From Salisapilia sapeloensis (lineage: Eukaryota > Oomycota > Peronosporomycetes > Peronosporales > Salisapiliaceae): DNA of 64,000 nucleotides. The stretch is from positions 62,001 through 126,000 of the forward strand of contig JAADVB010000003.1 of assembly GCA_023334545.1 (NCBI GenBank). The letters are read 5' to 3'. Below, one piece after another: positions 1-9,654 of this stretch (positions are counted from its first letter, which is position 1; every line of letters begins with the position of its first letter). The position numbers were made by a program, and so were the translations under genes. The notes beneath the pieces are model-generated. The model ran no database searches, was not told the origin of the DNA, and saw only the letters and a program-made list of their open reading frames with translations.

Positions 1-1103
1 CCTTCTTGTAGCAAGAGCTCCTTGCCAACGCTCACGTCCCACAGTCGCCATGTATGGTCGAAACTGGTGGTGCCAACGTAATCCCCTGATGGGTGGAAGG
101 CGACTTTACCCAATCGAGCTTGATGGCCTTGTAGCACGGCCACGGCTTCCTTCTCTCCACTCTTCCATAGTCGAGCAGTGTAGTCGGCGGATCCACTGCA
201 TAGACAGATGCCTTGATTTTGCTCCTGCATGTCCGCGTAGACGTTGGAAGGGTGCCATGCGACGCCAGTGATGCGGTCTTCATGGCCACTGAGCGTCTGT
301 GCTAGCTCTGCGTCCTCTGTATTCCACACTTTAACCATACCACTCCATGATCCTGTCGCGACATGCTTCCCGTCACTTGAATAACGGACGCTAGCGACTG
401 GACGTACGTCTGCGTTCTGACTCATGACGTTGACCATGTCTGAGGTCGCTTTATACGCTTCGAGGGCGATGCTGTCTACCATCTTTTCCGTCTCCTCTAC
501 ACTTAACGCTTTTTCATACCTCTCTTTCGCTAATCTACTTTCTGCCCTAGTGCGTGAAAAGTCTAGAATATGACTACGAGCTTTCTTTAACAAGTCTTCC
601 TTGATCGGGATGTAGAAGAGTTCGTCCTCTAGTTTCTTTTCTCTTTCGAATGAGGATTTCTGCTCATTCCCGTCGGTTGATTGGAGACCTAGTTCTTCCC
701 CTTCAATCTCTCGACGACCGAGGATCTGCCGTAGACGCTCACGCCGGTCGGCAGGACGCTCACCGAATAGTGTCGCTGGTTCATTCAGTGCTCGTAGACG
801 CTGGATAACATCCTCAGCACTTGTCGGTACTGTGATATTCCGAGCTCGTCTCTCGGCTTCTGCACGACGTAGCAGCTGTGCATGCTTTTCCTGCGCAATG
901 CGACTGGTTTCCGACAGTTCGAGTACTTCTGTCTCGGCGTTGGCTGCAGCAATATTCACGTTCCCACCACGACTCGTACCGTCCATTCTGACATCCGAGG
1001 CGCCATTCGAACTAGCTGAACCTTGATCTCGTTTCACATGCGAAGGTACGAGGTCCGTCGTGCCTGCAATTGTGCCAAAGTAGATACCCTTCCGGTCGCC
1101 CAT
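1..1103 (-). CDS. PRPF4: U4/U6 small nuclear ribonucleoprotein Prp4 (PRPF4), 3' end cut by window
   Basis: Splicing factor of the U4/U6-U5 tri-snRNP in the nucleus. One open frame runs without introns from ATG 1103-1101 to the window edge, about 367 residues, and its stop lies outside. Residues about 93-129 hold the PRP4-type SFM motif (PTSAEDVIQRLRALNEP, then LFGERPADRRERLR), which is specific to this family. From about residue 225 WD40 repeats begin, with WD/WN dipeptides such as GSWSGMVKVWN, CSGSADYTARLWK and TTSFDHTWRLWD. The remaining repeats must lie to the left of the window. It is divergent from the tiny gene at 1222, with 118 bp between the start codons. Confidence 0.92.
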   Translation of the reverse strand, partial: MGDRKGIYFGTIAGTTDLVPSHVKRDQGSASSNGASDVRMDGTSRGGNVNIAAANAETEVLELSETSRIAQEKHAQLLRRAEAERRARNITVPTSAEDVIQRLRALNEPATLFGERPADRRERLRQILGRREIEGEELGLQSTDGNEQKSSFEREKKLEDELFYIPIKEDLLKKARSHILDFSRTRAESRLAKERYEKALSVEETEKMVDSIALEAYKATSDMVNVMSQNADVRPVASVRYSSDGKHVATGSWSGMVKVWNTEDAELAQTLSGHEDRITGVAWHPSNVYADMQEQNQGICLCSGSADYTARLWKSGEKEAVAVLQGHQARLGKVAFHPSGDYVGTTSFDHTWRLWDVSVGKELLLQE

Positions 1104-1221
1104 ATTCGACTGCTTTGATGTGGTGTCTTGTAAAAGCTATACAATGCCACTTTTAGATGTCTACTAAAACGTTGGAATTAAACGCATAATTCGTTATTCA
1201 AGTACACGGGACATCGGACGC

Positions 1222-1437
1222 ATGGGAGCTTTTGAGGGAGACGACGCATGGGTTGCAACGCAATTGCAAGAAGCTCAAGCACGTAAAAGACGGCAAGAGC
1301 AAGATGCTCAGAAACTCATTGTAACATTTGATCGCAATGCGTTTACGAAACGTGTGCAGGTAGATGGTGTATTCTTTTGTGTCATACTTGCTATTCTCCT
1401 TGGCATGTATCCATTCTTACGTGACGAGTGTATCTGA
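1222..1437 (+). CDS. tiny single-pass membrane protein, unknown
   Basis: A 71-residue frame with an ATG start. The first 45 residues are charged and helical, rich in Q, K, R and E. A hydrophobic segment follows (about residues 50-66, VFFCVILAILLGMYPFL), so it would be a tail-anchored or single-pass membrane protein. I do not recognise the family. It lies between divergent Prp4 and the malonyl-CoA decarboxylase gene, whose frame opens 35 bp after its stop. The decarboxylase has no in-frame ATG near its start, so this frame could instead be its first exon. One in-frame join uses donor 1421 and acceptor 1464. Confidence 0.4.
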   Translation: MGAFEGDDAWVATQLQEAQARKRRQEQDAQKLIVTFDRNAFTKRVQVDGVFFCVILAILLGMYPFLRDECI

Positions 1438-1472
1438 TATTGTTACATGACTAGTCTCTACTAGAGAATGAC

Positions 1473-3191
1473 GTGAGCGATGGATTCGTCATCGGGTTAA
1501 AGCATCGGCAGGAGTTTGCTCGTCAATTATGTCATGAATACCCACTCTTTACCGAGCAGCAAAAACTCGACTTGATCCTAGCACTCGCCATCGACCTAGG
1601 GCTACAGGACCTTAACGTTATGGTCAAGACCCTGCCTCCAGTCGACCGCTCTCGCCTCGTACTGAGCGTGCTAGCCGCGACGCTAGGTTTCCATCCTCGA
1701 CACGACCCGAGTCTATCGAAGAACATCAAGCGAGGCCTCGTACCTGTCGCCGAGCGCTTTTTCCACCTCGTATCTCCTGTGCCAGAAGGCCCCGAGTTCC
1801 TCATGACCTTACGTAAAGATATCCAAAGCATCTTACGAAAACATCGCACCAAGTTCGAGAACAAGACCGTGAGGGCGCTAGAGTTTATGGATATGGTCAT
1901 GAAGATGCTATTCGCGACACAAGCGGGGATGAAAGTCCGTCGGATCGAACTATCTAGTCCTGAACTATCCTCCTTTGTCTTGTTGCACGAACGTGTGCAT
2001 CCGATCAGGACGTGGACGGATTTGAAACAGCGTGTAGAAGGCACGAATCGATACGCCTATGGTCTCTTCCACTCGCACATGCCGACGAAACCTCTCGTGT
2101 TCATCGAGCTCATGCTATCAGATCACCTGTGCAATAACTTGGATGAAGTCATGCGTCCAGATGACATACCACTCTCCAACCCCTCTCACATCCTCTTCTA
2201 CTCCATTTCCAATTCGAACACAGGTCTACGAGGTCTCAACGTAGCGTCCCACCTTCTATTCCAAACGATTGAGCTCATGAGCAAACGTTTTCCATCATGC
2301 AGTTTCTCCGCGACGTTGTCTCCTGTTCCTGGTTTTGCCAAGTGGTTACAACAAGCTCTCTTATCGATTGAATCCAGCTACGCTTTCACGAAAGCTCAGG
2401 CACAACCACTACTAGATTCCTATGGTGTCTCGCATCAACTACTAGGCAAATGGCTTTTGAAAAGATTGAAAGAAGCGAATTGGCAACGAGATCTAGACTT
2501 TGCTTCTGCCCTGCGGACAGTCTTGACCGTCGCATGTGCTCGATATGTGCTCTTTGCTAGGTCGGAGAATGGAAAAATACAAGATCCTGTGGCACACTTC
2601 CATCTACAGAATGGAGCACAAGTGGAACAAGTCAACTTCCTCGCGAATACGTCGGAGGGGGCGATGGAAAATAGCTATGGGATGATGGTCAACTACCGCT
2701 ACTGTCTACCGTCTATCCACGCCACGTCCGTCTCGTACAAGCGACAGTCGAGTGCTGCTGTCGCCCCGAGTATCGTGCGTATGCTATGGCATGGCTCAAG
2801 CGTCGTGCTGGATGAAATCGAGCGCCTGGCATCAACTCGGAACATTCCTCTCTACGCACGAACGTGTGAACGTGGAACAGTATTGTGTACGAGAGGAGAG
2901 AAGCCTTCTGCCATGTACTTCATCAGCGCTGGCAGCGTAAAAGTGAGCATGAGCTCATCGACCATGCTCGAGGCTGGAGCGAGTATCTATGACAGGGAGA
3001 TCATCGGCGGAGAACCTGTTCCATACACACTTACAACGCAATCTACGACGCATCTATTCGCTCTACCGGCAGCAGATCTACTAACGCTCCTGTCATCATC
3101 TCCTCGTCTTCAGAAGATGATCTCGTTACGACCACAGGCTGCGTCTCGTCAAGGTCATCTCCTACCGTCGTTCCTCGAGAGTAAACTGTAA
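1473..3191 (+). CDS. MLYCD: malonyl-CoA decarboxylase with C-terminal cyclic-nucleotide-binding-like domain
   Basis: Decarboxylates malonyl-CoA to acetyl-CoA and so controls malonyl-CoA levels for fatty-acid metabolism. Residues 1-410 match MCD: a helical N-domain, then the catalytic domain with SATLSPVPGF (Ser loop, about 275), PVAHFHLQNGA (His, about 375) and MMVNYRY (Tyr, about 405). Normal family members end soon after the Tyr motif. Here about 165 more residues follow, and residues about 468-550 read as a cyclic-nucleotide-binding fold (GTVLCTRGE..., YFISAGSVKV, then a GGEP phosphate-cassette-like turn lacking the usual Arg). The start is unresolved: 1473 is GTG, the first in-frame ATG is codon 50 (1620) inside the conserved domain, and a TAG closes the frame at 1452. 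A short upstream exon is likely. Identity of the enzyme is firm; the CNB call is by pattern. Confidence 0.88.
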   Translation: MSDGFVIGLKHRQEFARQLCHEYPLFTEQQKLDLILALAIDLGLQDLNVMVKTLPPVDRSRLVLSVLAATLGFHPRHDPSLSKNIKRGLVPVAERFFHLVSPVPEGPEFLMTLRKDIQSILRKHRTKFENKTVRALEFMDMVMKMLFATQAGMKVRRIELSSPELSSFVLLHERVHPIRTWTDLKQRVEGTNRYAYGLFHSHMPTKPLVFIELMLSDHLCNNLDEVMRPDDIPLSNPSHILFYSISNSNTGLRGLNVASHLLFQTIELMSKRFPSCSFSATLSPVPGFAKWLQQALLSIESSYAFTKAQAQPLLDSYGVSHQLLGKWLLKRLKEANWQRDLDFASALRTVLTVACARYVLFARSENGKIQDPVAHFHLQNGAQVEQVNFLANTSEGAMENSYGMMVNYRYCLPSIHATSVSYKRQSSAAVAPSIVRMLWHGSSVVLDEIERLASTRNIPLYARTCERGTVLCTRGEKPSAMYFISAGSVKVSMSSSTMLEAGASIYDREIIGGEPVPYTLTTQSTTHLFALPAADLLTLLSSSPRLQKMISLRPQAASRQGHLLPSFLESKL

Positions 3192-3253
3192 CAAGGAGCT
3201 TTGATTGCAAACGAAAAAGAAAATAGATTACGAACGACTTGGACGTGCCTTGC

Positions 3254-3951
3254 TCATTTCTCTGGCTTGGCAGCCTTGTTCGGAACGTCTTCAAAATTCA
3301 ATGTACCGTCCTTTAGCGCCTGGATTTCGTCTCGCGTGAGGAATCGACCGCCAGGACCACGAGGTCGACGCATGGCATGGCGATGCCGAGAGTGGTGAAG
3401 GTACGCTTTTCGTTGCTTGGGACCACCGAGCTTGGCATCGAGTTTCGCTCGTTGCTGTCGACGGATCATGATGCGATGATACTGCTTCGCGTTCACGTAC
3501 ACGGGCTCTTCATCTCCCGAAGCCTCTGTTCCGGTGGCCACGTGTGAATTCCCTTGAGATGTCATACGTTGTAGTAACGCTGGGTTCATCTACTTTCAAA
3601 TGAGTATTTTATCCATGTATTGATAAGAACCAAGGACGTACCATGAGCTGCGGCATCATCATCATGGGGTTCGAGAAAAACTGTCGACGCTGCTCTTCCG
3701 TGAGCTGACCCATCTGACCGGCTTGTCCTTGCTGAGCTTGCTACAGTCCACGTATGAGTTCCACGTCATATTTATTCTACAATTAAAAAGCATACGAGTT
3801 GCTGCATGAACTGTTGCTGTTGCTGTTGATAGAGTGCAAGTTGCGACTGCAAGTCGTTGACATTGGTCGGTGCCGTCGCCTGGGACGTCGACGTGTCGTC
3901 GGAAGAAGCTTGTGGTTGGTTCTGCATCTGCAGTTGATCGGTCGACTCCAT
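3254..3951 (-). CDS. NFYA: CCAAT-binding factor NF-YA (HAP2), 3 exons
   Basis: Sequence-specific subunit of the NF-Y/HAP complex, binding CCAAT boxes with the NF-YB/NF-YC histone-fold pair. Exons on the minus strand are 3951-3796, 3740-3642 and 3589-3254, all joined in phase 0, with introns of 55 and 52 nt, giving 195 residues. The N-terminal half is Gln-rich, including a run of six Q, as in activation domains of this family. The last exon carries the full core: [20 protein letters not shown] (subunit association) followed by [16 protein letters not shown] and GGRF (DNA contact). It is divergent from the methyltransferase at 4243 across 291 bp. Confidence 0.92.
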
Positions 3952-4242
3952 CTTGACGTTCTACTCGTCGAAGTACTCGTCACCTCGTAAGGTATCTCCT
4001 AGGTTGAAGCGTACTGGGCTCGAAAGGTAATCGTCCAAAAGTCGGCGCCAATTGGTCACGGCGTCGGCGTTTCTCGTTGGAGCGTTTTCGCGAATGAGAG
4101 GCCTTCCTGCTTTTGGTTGGCGCGCACTTGATAGACTAGAAGTTTGTATACAGAGGAGAGGATGTCGATTGGTGTAAATATTTAAATTTATAGCCAATGA
4201 GGTATGGGATACAGATAATAAAACAAGGGAAGGCCGGTAAGG

Positions 4243-5130
4243 ATGGAGGCTATAGGTGTATTTGAGCGTGAGGACGAAGACCGAGTGTCCGTGACGTCCA
4301 GCAAGAGTGAGAATGAAGCGGATTGGAGAAATGAGGTGGAATATGGTACCAAGATTGTCCATGTTGGAGAGTATGAAGTGCAAGTGGTACAAATGGATGA
4401 GCTGCCAGTCGCTGCGTCTCTCTTCATGCTCGCAGAGATGAATGAAAACACAAGCGAGATCTCTGGAACGCGTCTGTGGTCTGGATCCTACTGTCTTGCA
4501 AGGGTATGCCGCGATTAATGTATTTAATATGGCTTTATAACCATTATTATCCTTCCTTTCTAGTACCTAGAAATGCATCAAGAAGTAGTCAAGGGGAAGA
4601 ACACGCTAGAGTTAGGAGCTGGTACTGGTCTTTGCAGTATCATGTCGAAAAAATTGGGATCAAGCACGAGTATCGCGACGGATGGCGACGAAGAAGTGGT
4701 GGACCTCTTGCGTCAGAACATGAAGGCCAACGACGTCGACGTCCATGCCCACTCTTTATTCTGGGGTGATGCCACTGCCACTACATTCTTCTTAGACAAA
4801 TTCCCTGCAGCCTATAAGACCACAAACATTATTCTTGCGGGAGATGTCTTGTACAAACAAGAGTTACTGCCACTCTTCTTCTCGACAGTCCGTGACGTCA
4901 TGAAACAATCTGATGAATGCACACTACTACTGTGCCACATTCCACGAGCAGACGTATCGCATCAAAATGTACAAGACAAGATGACGGACGTTGGGCTCCA
5001 TTTCGTAGAGCTAGACTTACCATCGATTCCTGCCAATTCCGTGAAACCAACGCCAGACGATAGAGAACTAGAGGAGTGTCCTGTAGAGGACATGTCACGA
5101 GCAAAGCTGTACAAGGCTACTCTTCAATAG
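4243..5130 (+). CDS. lysine-methyltransferase-like protein (methyltransferase family 16), 2 exons
   Basis: SAM-dependent methyltransferase of the METTL21/eEF2KMT/CaMKMT-like group, which usually methylates lysines on non-histone proteins; the substrate is unknown. Exons 4243-4503 and 4564-5130 join in phase 0 over a 60-nt intron (GTATGC...TTTCTAG), giving 275 residues. The join restores the family signature LWSGSYCLARYLE directly ahead of motif I (LELGAGTGL). Also present are the acidic post-I loop (IATDGDEEVVDLLRQN) and the motif-IV region AGDVLYKQELLP. The stop is only 36 bp from the stop of the convergent channel gene. Confidence 0.85.
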
Positions 5131-5166
5131 ATCGCACATTTGTCCATCTCTTCTATGCTGCTACAC

Positions 5167-8100
5167 CTATCCACACCATGGTCTTTCGGTCGAAAAGGAG
5201 GATCGTCGACGGAGATTTATCTGCATCTTGTTCATAACTTTATTCGACTGCATTCCCACGCTGCTATTCGATGACAAGGACATGCCATCGATCATGCAGC
5301 CGTAGTCTTCCGCGGCCGTCAAGAAATCGTCCAGTGAGAATTCAAACTTGCGCAAATGCTGCATCACGCACCCCAAAGCTTTCCGCTTTCCTCGATCGCC
5401 TCCACCATAGATATTCATGATCCGTGCCATAGTTTGCTCCAAATCGTTCAGTTCTTTATGAAGTTCCGACAAGCTACCTTTCGCTTTCTCTCCGGCCGGA
5501 TGAATCTGTGAGAACTGTCCATGTGACTCTGTTGAGCTCCTTTGACTTGTTGGCAATAATACATGCGTCGACTTTTGTTTGATCATCTTTATCTTCTTTC
5601 GGAATTCCTCTAGTAACTGGTTCGCCACCTCTGGGTAATGCAAACTCATCCTGTCGAGGCCAGTGCGACTGAGCACCAGCAAGTTGACATACGTCTTAGC
5701 TCGAATACTCGCAGCTCGCTTGGATCGCGTCAGCATAGCTATTTCGCCAAAGTAACTGCCTTCCTTGAGTCTTGAAACGACGACTTCTTTGCTCATATTC
5801 GCATTATATATAACTTCGGCAGTACCTCGTACGAGGAAGTACATGTGTCGTCCAGCTTGACCTTCCTTAAAGACATATTCATCTGGCGGGCAGAACTCGG
5901 GGTCTAAAATGCCCATGAGGTAGCTTACACAAGCATCGTCTTGGGAAGAAAAGAATGAAATTTTGCTGACTACATCTCGATTCAAATGCAAAACGAGTTG
6001 GCTGCGAAGGTTATTGGAAAGAGCCATTAGAATCGTTGCCTCCTGCTCATCATCTTTCCTTGCCAAGTAGTACTCATAGTACCGACGTAGTCGAGCTGCT
6101 AGAGGTTTAGACACATTCCTTTCACGCAAATATGCTTTTAGCCGATCCATTCGCTCTCGATTATCGTACCATGTCATGTAAACTTCATCAACGATGCTGG
6201 CAAGCGTACTGATAATGTAGGTAAAAGTTGACGCTCCGATGAGGACGCCACAGGTTACGTATAATACTTCTGCTGTGTTTCTCGGCGGAGTATCACCGTA
6301 ACCAACTGTCGTCATGGTTGATACGGCCCATGAAATGCAGATAACATACTTGCCCACATTGGTTTCGTATTCTAAATGATCATCCAAGACGCTTACTTTA
6401 TACACTTCGTGCGACAAGACGCTTGTGTAGTGATATCCACATGCGAGGAGATGCGCAATGAAGACTACGTTCATTGTTAGCCGAAGTAGTCTCCAGATAG
6501 TATGATGGGTATCTGCTACAGCCTGCATTCGGAGCATCGCTCGCGCAATCTTCAGTAACCTGGACAGCTTTATCAAACGTATAACACGCACAAATTGGAG
6601 TGTGCGAGCATCGGTAAGGTATGAATGAAAGATAGATGCTAAAGGCAGTGTGGAGACGAGGTCAATCCAGAACCAAAAGCGTAAGTAGGACATTGCAATT
6701 TTCTTCGAACTTGTGATCGTCAATTGGTCATTTCGATAATCCACGAGAGCTGTGCGAAAGGTTAGGACGATATCGATAGCAAAGGAAGCAATGACAACTT
6801 TCTCCATCAACTGAAGTCCCCACATCGTTTCCACTTCATCTTCGAGAAAAGTAACTTCGTATGGCACTTCAACGACCGAGTAAATGAGTAGAAGGCCAAC
6901 GTAGAAATCCCATCGGCCCTTCCAGACATTTCCAGGTAGAATGGGCTGAAGGAGGTTGCGTCGAGCCCATTGAATGGCTCCACCTTTAGGCTTTTGAGCC
7001 AAGATCTCGATCATTTTATTCTTCTCCGTGACCGAGTTGAAAACGGAGACGCCCATGGAAATTTCGAGTGACATGCGCTCGAGGACGTAAATTGGCAACG
7101 TACGATAGGAGCACAATGCACCATCAAGCAGAACGGAAAGTGTAGGATATACATTTTCAATGCCGACGACGTCTGAAACAGGGTCATTTACACGTGAATC
7201 AAGGAAAACATGGTACCGAGCAAGTGTTTGCTGGTACACACGCTCGTATAATGCATTGCGTTCGATATGGTAATTTTGCAGTGACTGCTCTGCATCTGGA
7301 AACTCTTCAATTAGTTTATCAAAGTCTTCCTTGGGCAACGTGTACAAGTCACATGTGTCTTTCGCGACATATGAGCTCGTATGGAGCGTATAGTTGAGCA
7401 ATGAAGATTCCCCAAAGATACTACGCTCTGTCAGTATTTCCATGACAATGATCCATCCACCATTTTCTGCCGTACGTTTCACTTCTACGAGTCCTTTATT
7501 TAAAATAAACATCTCTGTACCGATGCTACCTTCTCTCGCAAGTTCATCACCTGCAATAGCAATCAATGGTTTGATGTACATTGCCATATCCATGACAAAT
7601 TCATGATTGAGTCGTTGAAATGCAGGTATCCGAAAAAAAGTATGCTCGTACGTCTGATGCAACACTTCTCCTCGTAGCGATAGCGAGAACTCACATAACA
7701 GTTCTCGTTCATCAAATGCACTAGTCTTGGCAATGTAGTGTCGAAAGTAACGCATGATACTTCTCTTTAATGTCTTTGGAATCGCTTTCCGCTTAATAAA
7801 TTGCTGTACTTCCGCTAGTTTCCGTGTCCGAATCGTCTCCTCTCGGTTCCAGTTCTCCAAAATCTTCGTAATGCTGCCAATAACCAGTCCGAAGCCACCT
7901 GTACCTACAATCTCCGCGACAATCGAATAGATTCGTTCCTCCGTATTAGTTGCAACGATATCACCAAAACCGACGCCTGTGATGGTCACAATGACCCAAT
8001 AGAAGCTATAGATATATCTAGTACTCGAACCGGAGTCGACAATGTTTGCTTGTTGAATCCAGGATGTAGGTGCATCGGCTTCAAGCTCAGCATTTCCAAT

Positions 8101-8901
8101 CCAATGCCAGAAGCAAGCAAGGACATGGGCGACGAGTAGCACTTGGAAGATCAGTTGTGTCATCCGTACAACGACGACATCCAGATCCAGTAGATCTTCG
8201 AACTTCATGACGAATTCTCGAAGTTTTAGGAGTCGACCGAGCTTGGCTACTTTGAGCAAGCGCATAGCTCGAGCAAGTTTCAACGATGTGACGGATTGAT
8301 TGTGGGCAGTCGGGACAGCGAGGATGATCGGAGTTGGTAAGAGCGAGATAACATCGAAAAAGAACCACTTGGTTAAGTATCGTTTCGCAATTTTCCATCG
8401 GTCAACTACCAAGACTTCATCATCACTAGCGTAATACCCGACGAAGAAATTTTGAATGATATCGAAGACGAAGAGTATGTCTGCAAAGTTGGAAAGCCTA
8501 GTCGTTGTAAGGTTAAGATCGAGCTCTGGGAAGCCGACTTCCAATGGCACCATGATAGCACTATAGAGCACGACGATCATGATGAGCAAGTCCCATGACA
8601 ACTTTCCATTGTGCCGGGGATCAAGAACTGAAAAAAATAAAATCCTTCGCTGTTTCGTGTAGAATTTGCTCCAACGTAACTTCATCCGGTCTAGTAGACC
8701 TTGATCTTCAGCTAATACACATACAGACGATCGTTGCTGTTGAAATGAATGCCGTCGTCCATCGCTTCGGGCAGAAGTCGTTCGTGCGTCTGGTTTGGGA
8801 GGTGACGAATCCTCTTCTAGTATAGCGCTACTTCGGAGAGGGTTGCTTCGTGGGCCATTAGTATCGCCAGGACGGATTTGGTTCTTCTTGGTCATCGACA
8901 T
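5167..8901 (-). CDS. tandem cyclic-nucleotide-gated-type potassium channel (two 6TM-CNBD units)
   Basis: One intronless frame of 1244 residues holding two complete channel units, so two polypeptides could form a tetrameric pore. Unit 1 (about 90-545): S1-S3, a charged S4 (about 205-225, RAMRLLKVAKLGRLLKL), filter GFGD (311-314), a C-linker, and a CNBD with IFGESSLL. Unit 2 (about 660-1105): S4 RVIRLIKLSRLLKIAR (772-787), filter GYGD (867-870), and a CNBD with YFGEIAMLTRSKRAASIRA, which keeps the Arg-Ala pair expected for ligand binding. CNBD 1 has no Arg at the matching place. Related to CNG/HCN/EAG channels of the plasma membrane. ATG 8901 gives the N-terminus MSMTKK. Confidence 0.92.
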   Translation of the reverse strand: MSMTKKNQIRPGDTNGPRSNPLRSSAILEEDSSPPKPDARTTSARSDGRRHSFQQQRSSVCVLAEDQGLLDRMKLRWSKFYTKQRRILFFSVLDPRHNGKLSWDLLIMIVVLYSAIMVPLEVGFPELDLNLTTTRLSNFADILFVFDIIQNFFVGYYASDDEVLVVDRWKIAKRYLTKWFFFDVISLLPTPIILAVPTAHNQSVTSLKLARAMRLLKVAKLGRLLKLREFVMKFEDLLDLDVVVVRMTQLIFQVLLVAHVLACFWHWIGNAELEADAPTSWIQQANIVDSGSSTRYIYSFYWVIVTITGVGFGDIVATNTEERIYSIVAEIVGTGGFGLVIGSITKILENWNREETIRTRKLAEVQQFIKRKAIPKTLKRSIMRYFRHYIAKTSAFDERELLCEFSLSLRGEVLHQTYEHTFFRIPAFQRLNHEFVMDMAMYIKPLIAIAGDELAREGSIGTEMFILNKGLVEVKRTAENGGWIIVMEILTERSIFGESSLLNYTLHTSSYVAKDTCDLYTLPKEDFDKLIEEFPDAEQSLQNYHIERNALYERVYQQTLARYHVFLDSRVNDPVSDVVGIENVYPTLSVLLDGALCSYRTLPIYVLERMSLEISMGVSVFNSVTEKNKMIEILAQKPKGGAIQWARRNLLQPILPGNVWKGRWDFYVGLLLIYSVVEVPYEVTFLEDEVETMWGLQLMEKVVIASFAIDIVLTFRTALVDYRNDQLTITSSKKIAMSYLRFWFWIDLVSTLPLASIFHSYLTDARTLQFVRVIRLIKLSRLLKIARAMLRMQAVADTHHTIWRLLRLTMNVVFIAHLLACGYHYTSVLSHEVYKVSVLDDHLEYETNVGKYVICISWAVSTMTTVGYGDTPPRNTAEVLYVTCGVLIGASTFTYIISTLASIVDEVYMTWYDNRERMDRLKAYLRERNVSKPLAARLRRYYEYYLARKDDEQEATILMALSNNLRSQLVLHLNRDVVSKISFFSSQDDACVSYLMGILDPEFCPPDEYVFKEGQAGRHMYFLVRGTAEVIYNANMSKEVVVSRLKEGSYFGEIAMLTRSKRAASIRAKTYVNLLVLSRTGLDRMSLHYPEVANQLLEEFRKKIKMIKQKSTHVLLPTSQRSSTESHGQFSQIHPAGEKAKGSLSELHKELNDLEQTMARIMNIYGGGDRGKRKALGCVMQHLRKFEFSLDDFLTAAEDYGCMIDGMSLSSNSSVGMQSNKVMNKMQINLRRRSSFSTERPWCG

Positions 8902-9183
8902 CGGACGATAGAGCCGATGTGAAGATCAAGATGTCGTGATAAGCAAAGTAGAAAGACTTGTGGTCCCTTCAATGCGTTTCTCTCTTTTGATTTTATTCAT
9001 GTCTGGATTGAAACGACTTCTTCCGTGCAAGATAAAATTAGTTTGTGTAGCAAGAAAGTCATGTCCATGGTTTCGACTCGTAAATGAATATCAAATCAGA
9101 CAGAAGACGCCATCAAAAGAAAAAAATAATTTGTTCCATGCTTCATTGACGGTTAGAGTCGTCGGTAGCGATGGATCACAAGC

Positions 9184-9537
9184 TCAGCGGTCATTTCTAC
9201 TAAATTTGGATCGGCCGTGGCTTGGAAGTTTCATTCGACTCGGTGCTGGCGGCACAGGTGGGACGGCAGCATTTTCAGCATACGACTGCACCTTACTTTC
9301 GTACCCAGTCCAGACTTGACAAGCTAGTCCGACTTGTTCACGAATGGCATCCGTTTGCTAGGAGCAAGATGAGGACTTAACAGAGTGACTAGACGCTAGC
9401 AAGCTACCTCAAGCTGATAGTTAATATCCTTCACAACTTCGCCCAATCGAAATAAGGAGCCGTTGATGCGTTGGAGGAGAACCTGTTGGCACATTCGTCA
9501 TCAAGGATGCGTTGCATATGAAGGATGAAGGTATACC
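9184..9537 (-). CDS. small spliced helical protein, unknown; 5' end not resolved
   Basis: Three minus-strand exons join in phase 0. The first ends at 9537 and its start is unknown; the others are 9482-9408 and 9357-9184 (stop TGA at 9184). The introns are 54 and 50 nt with GT..AG borders. The protein is helical (DAEYVYLSLRIAYLLTF, RINGSLFRLGEVVKDINYQL, DAIREQVGLACQVW) and ends in a Pro-rich basic tail (VPPVPPAPSRMKLPSHGRSK). The open frame of exon 1 runs upstream to a TAG near 9780 with no ATG, so another short exon must supply the start. I do not recognise the family; a small subunit of a nuclear or cytoskeletal complex is possible but unproven. Its stop lies 282 bp upstream of the channel start. 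Confidence 0.5.
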
Positions 9538-9654
9538 TTGTGCTTCTCTTCATGTGGATCTACCGCGAACGTTAGAAGATATGCGATGCGTAAAGACAGG
9601 TAGACGTACTCTGCATCTTGGAGCTGGTCGATGATTTCGACTGGTAGCGTGTGA

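Noticed and set aside
8936-9319. 127-codon plus-strand frame between the channel and the small spliced gene
   Set aside because: Overlaps the better supported minus-strand exon 9357-9184 and has no recognisable features.
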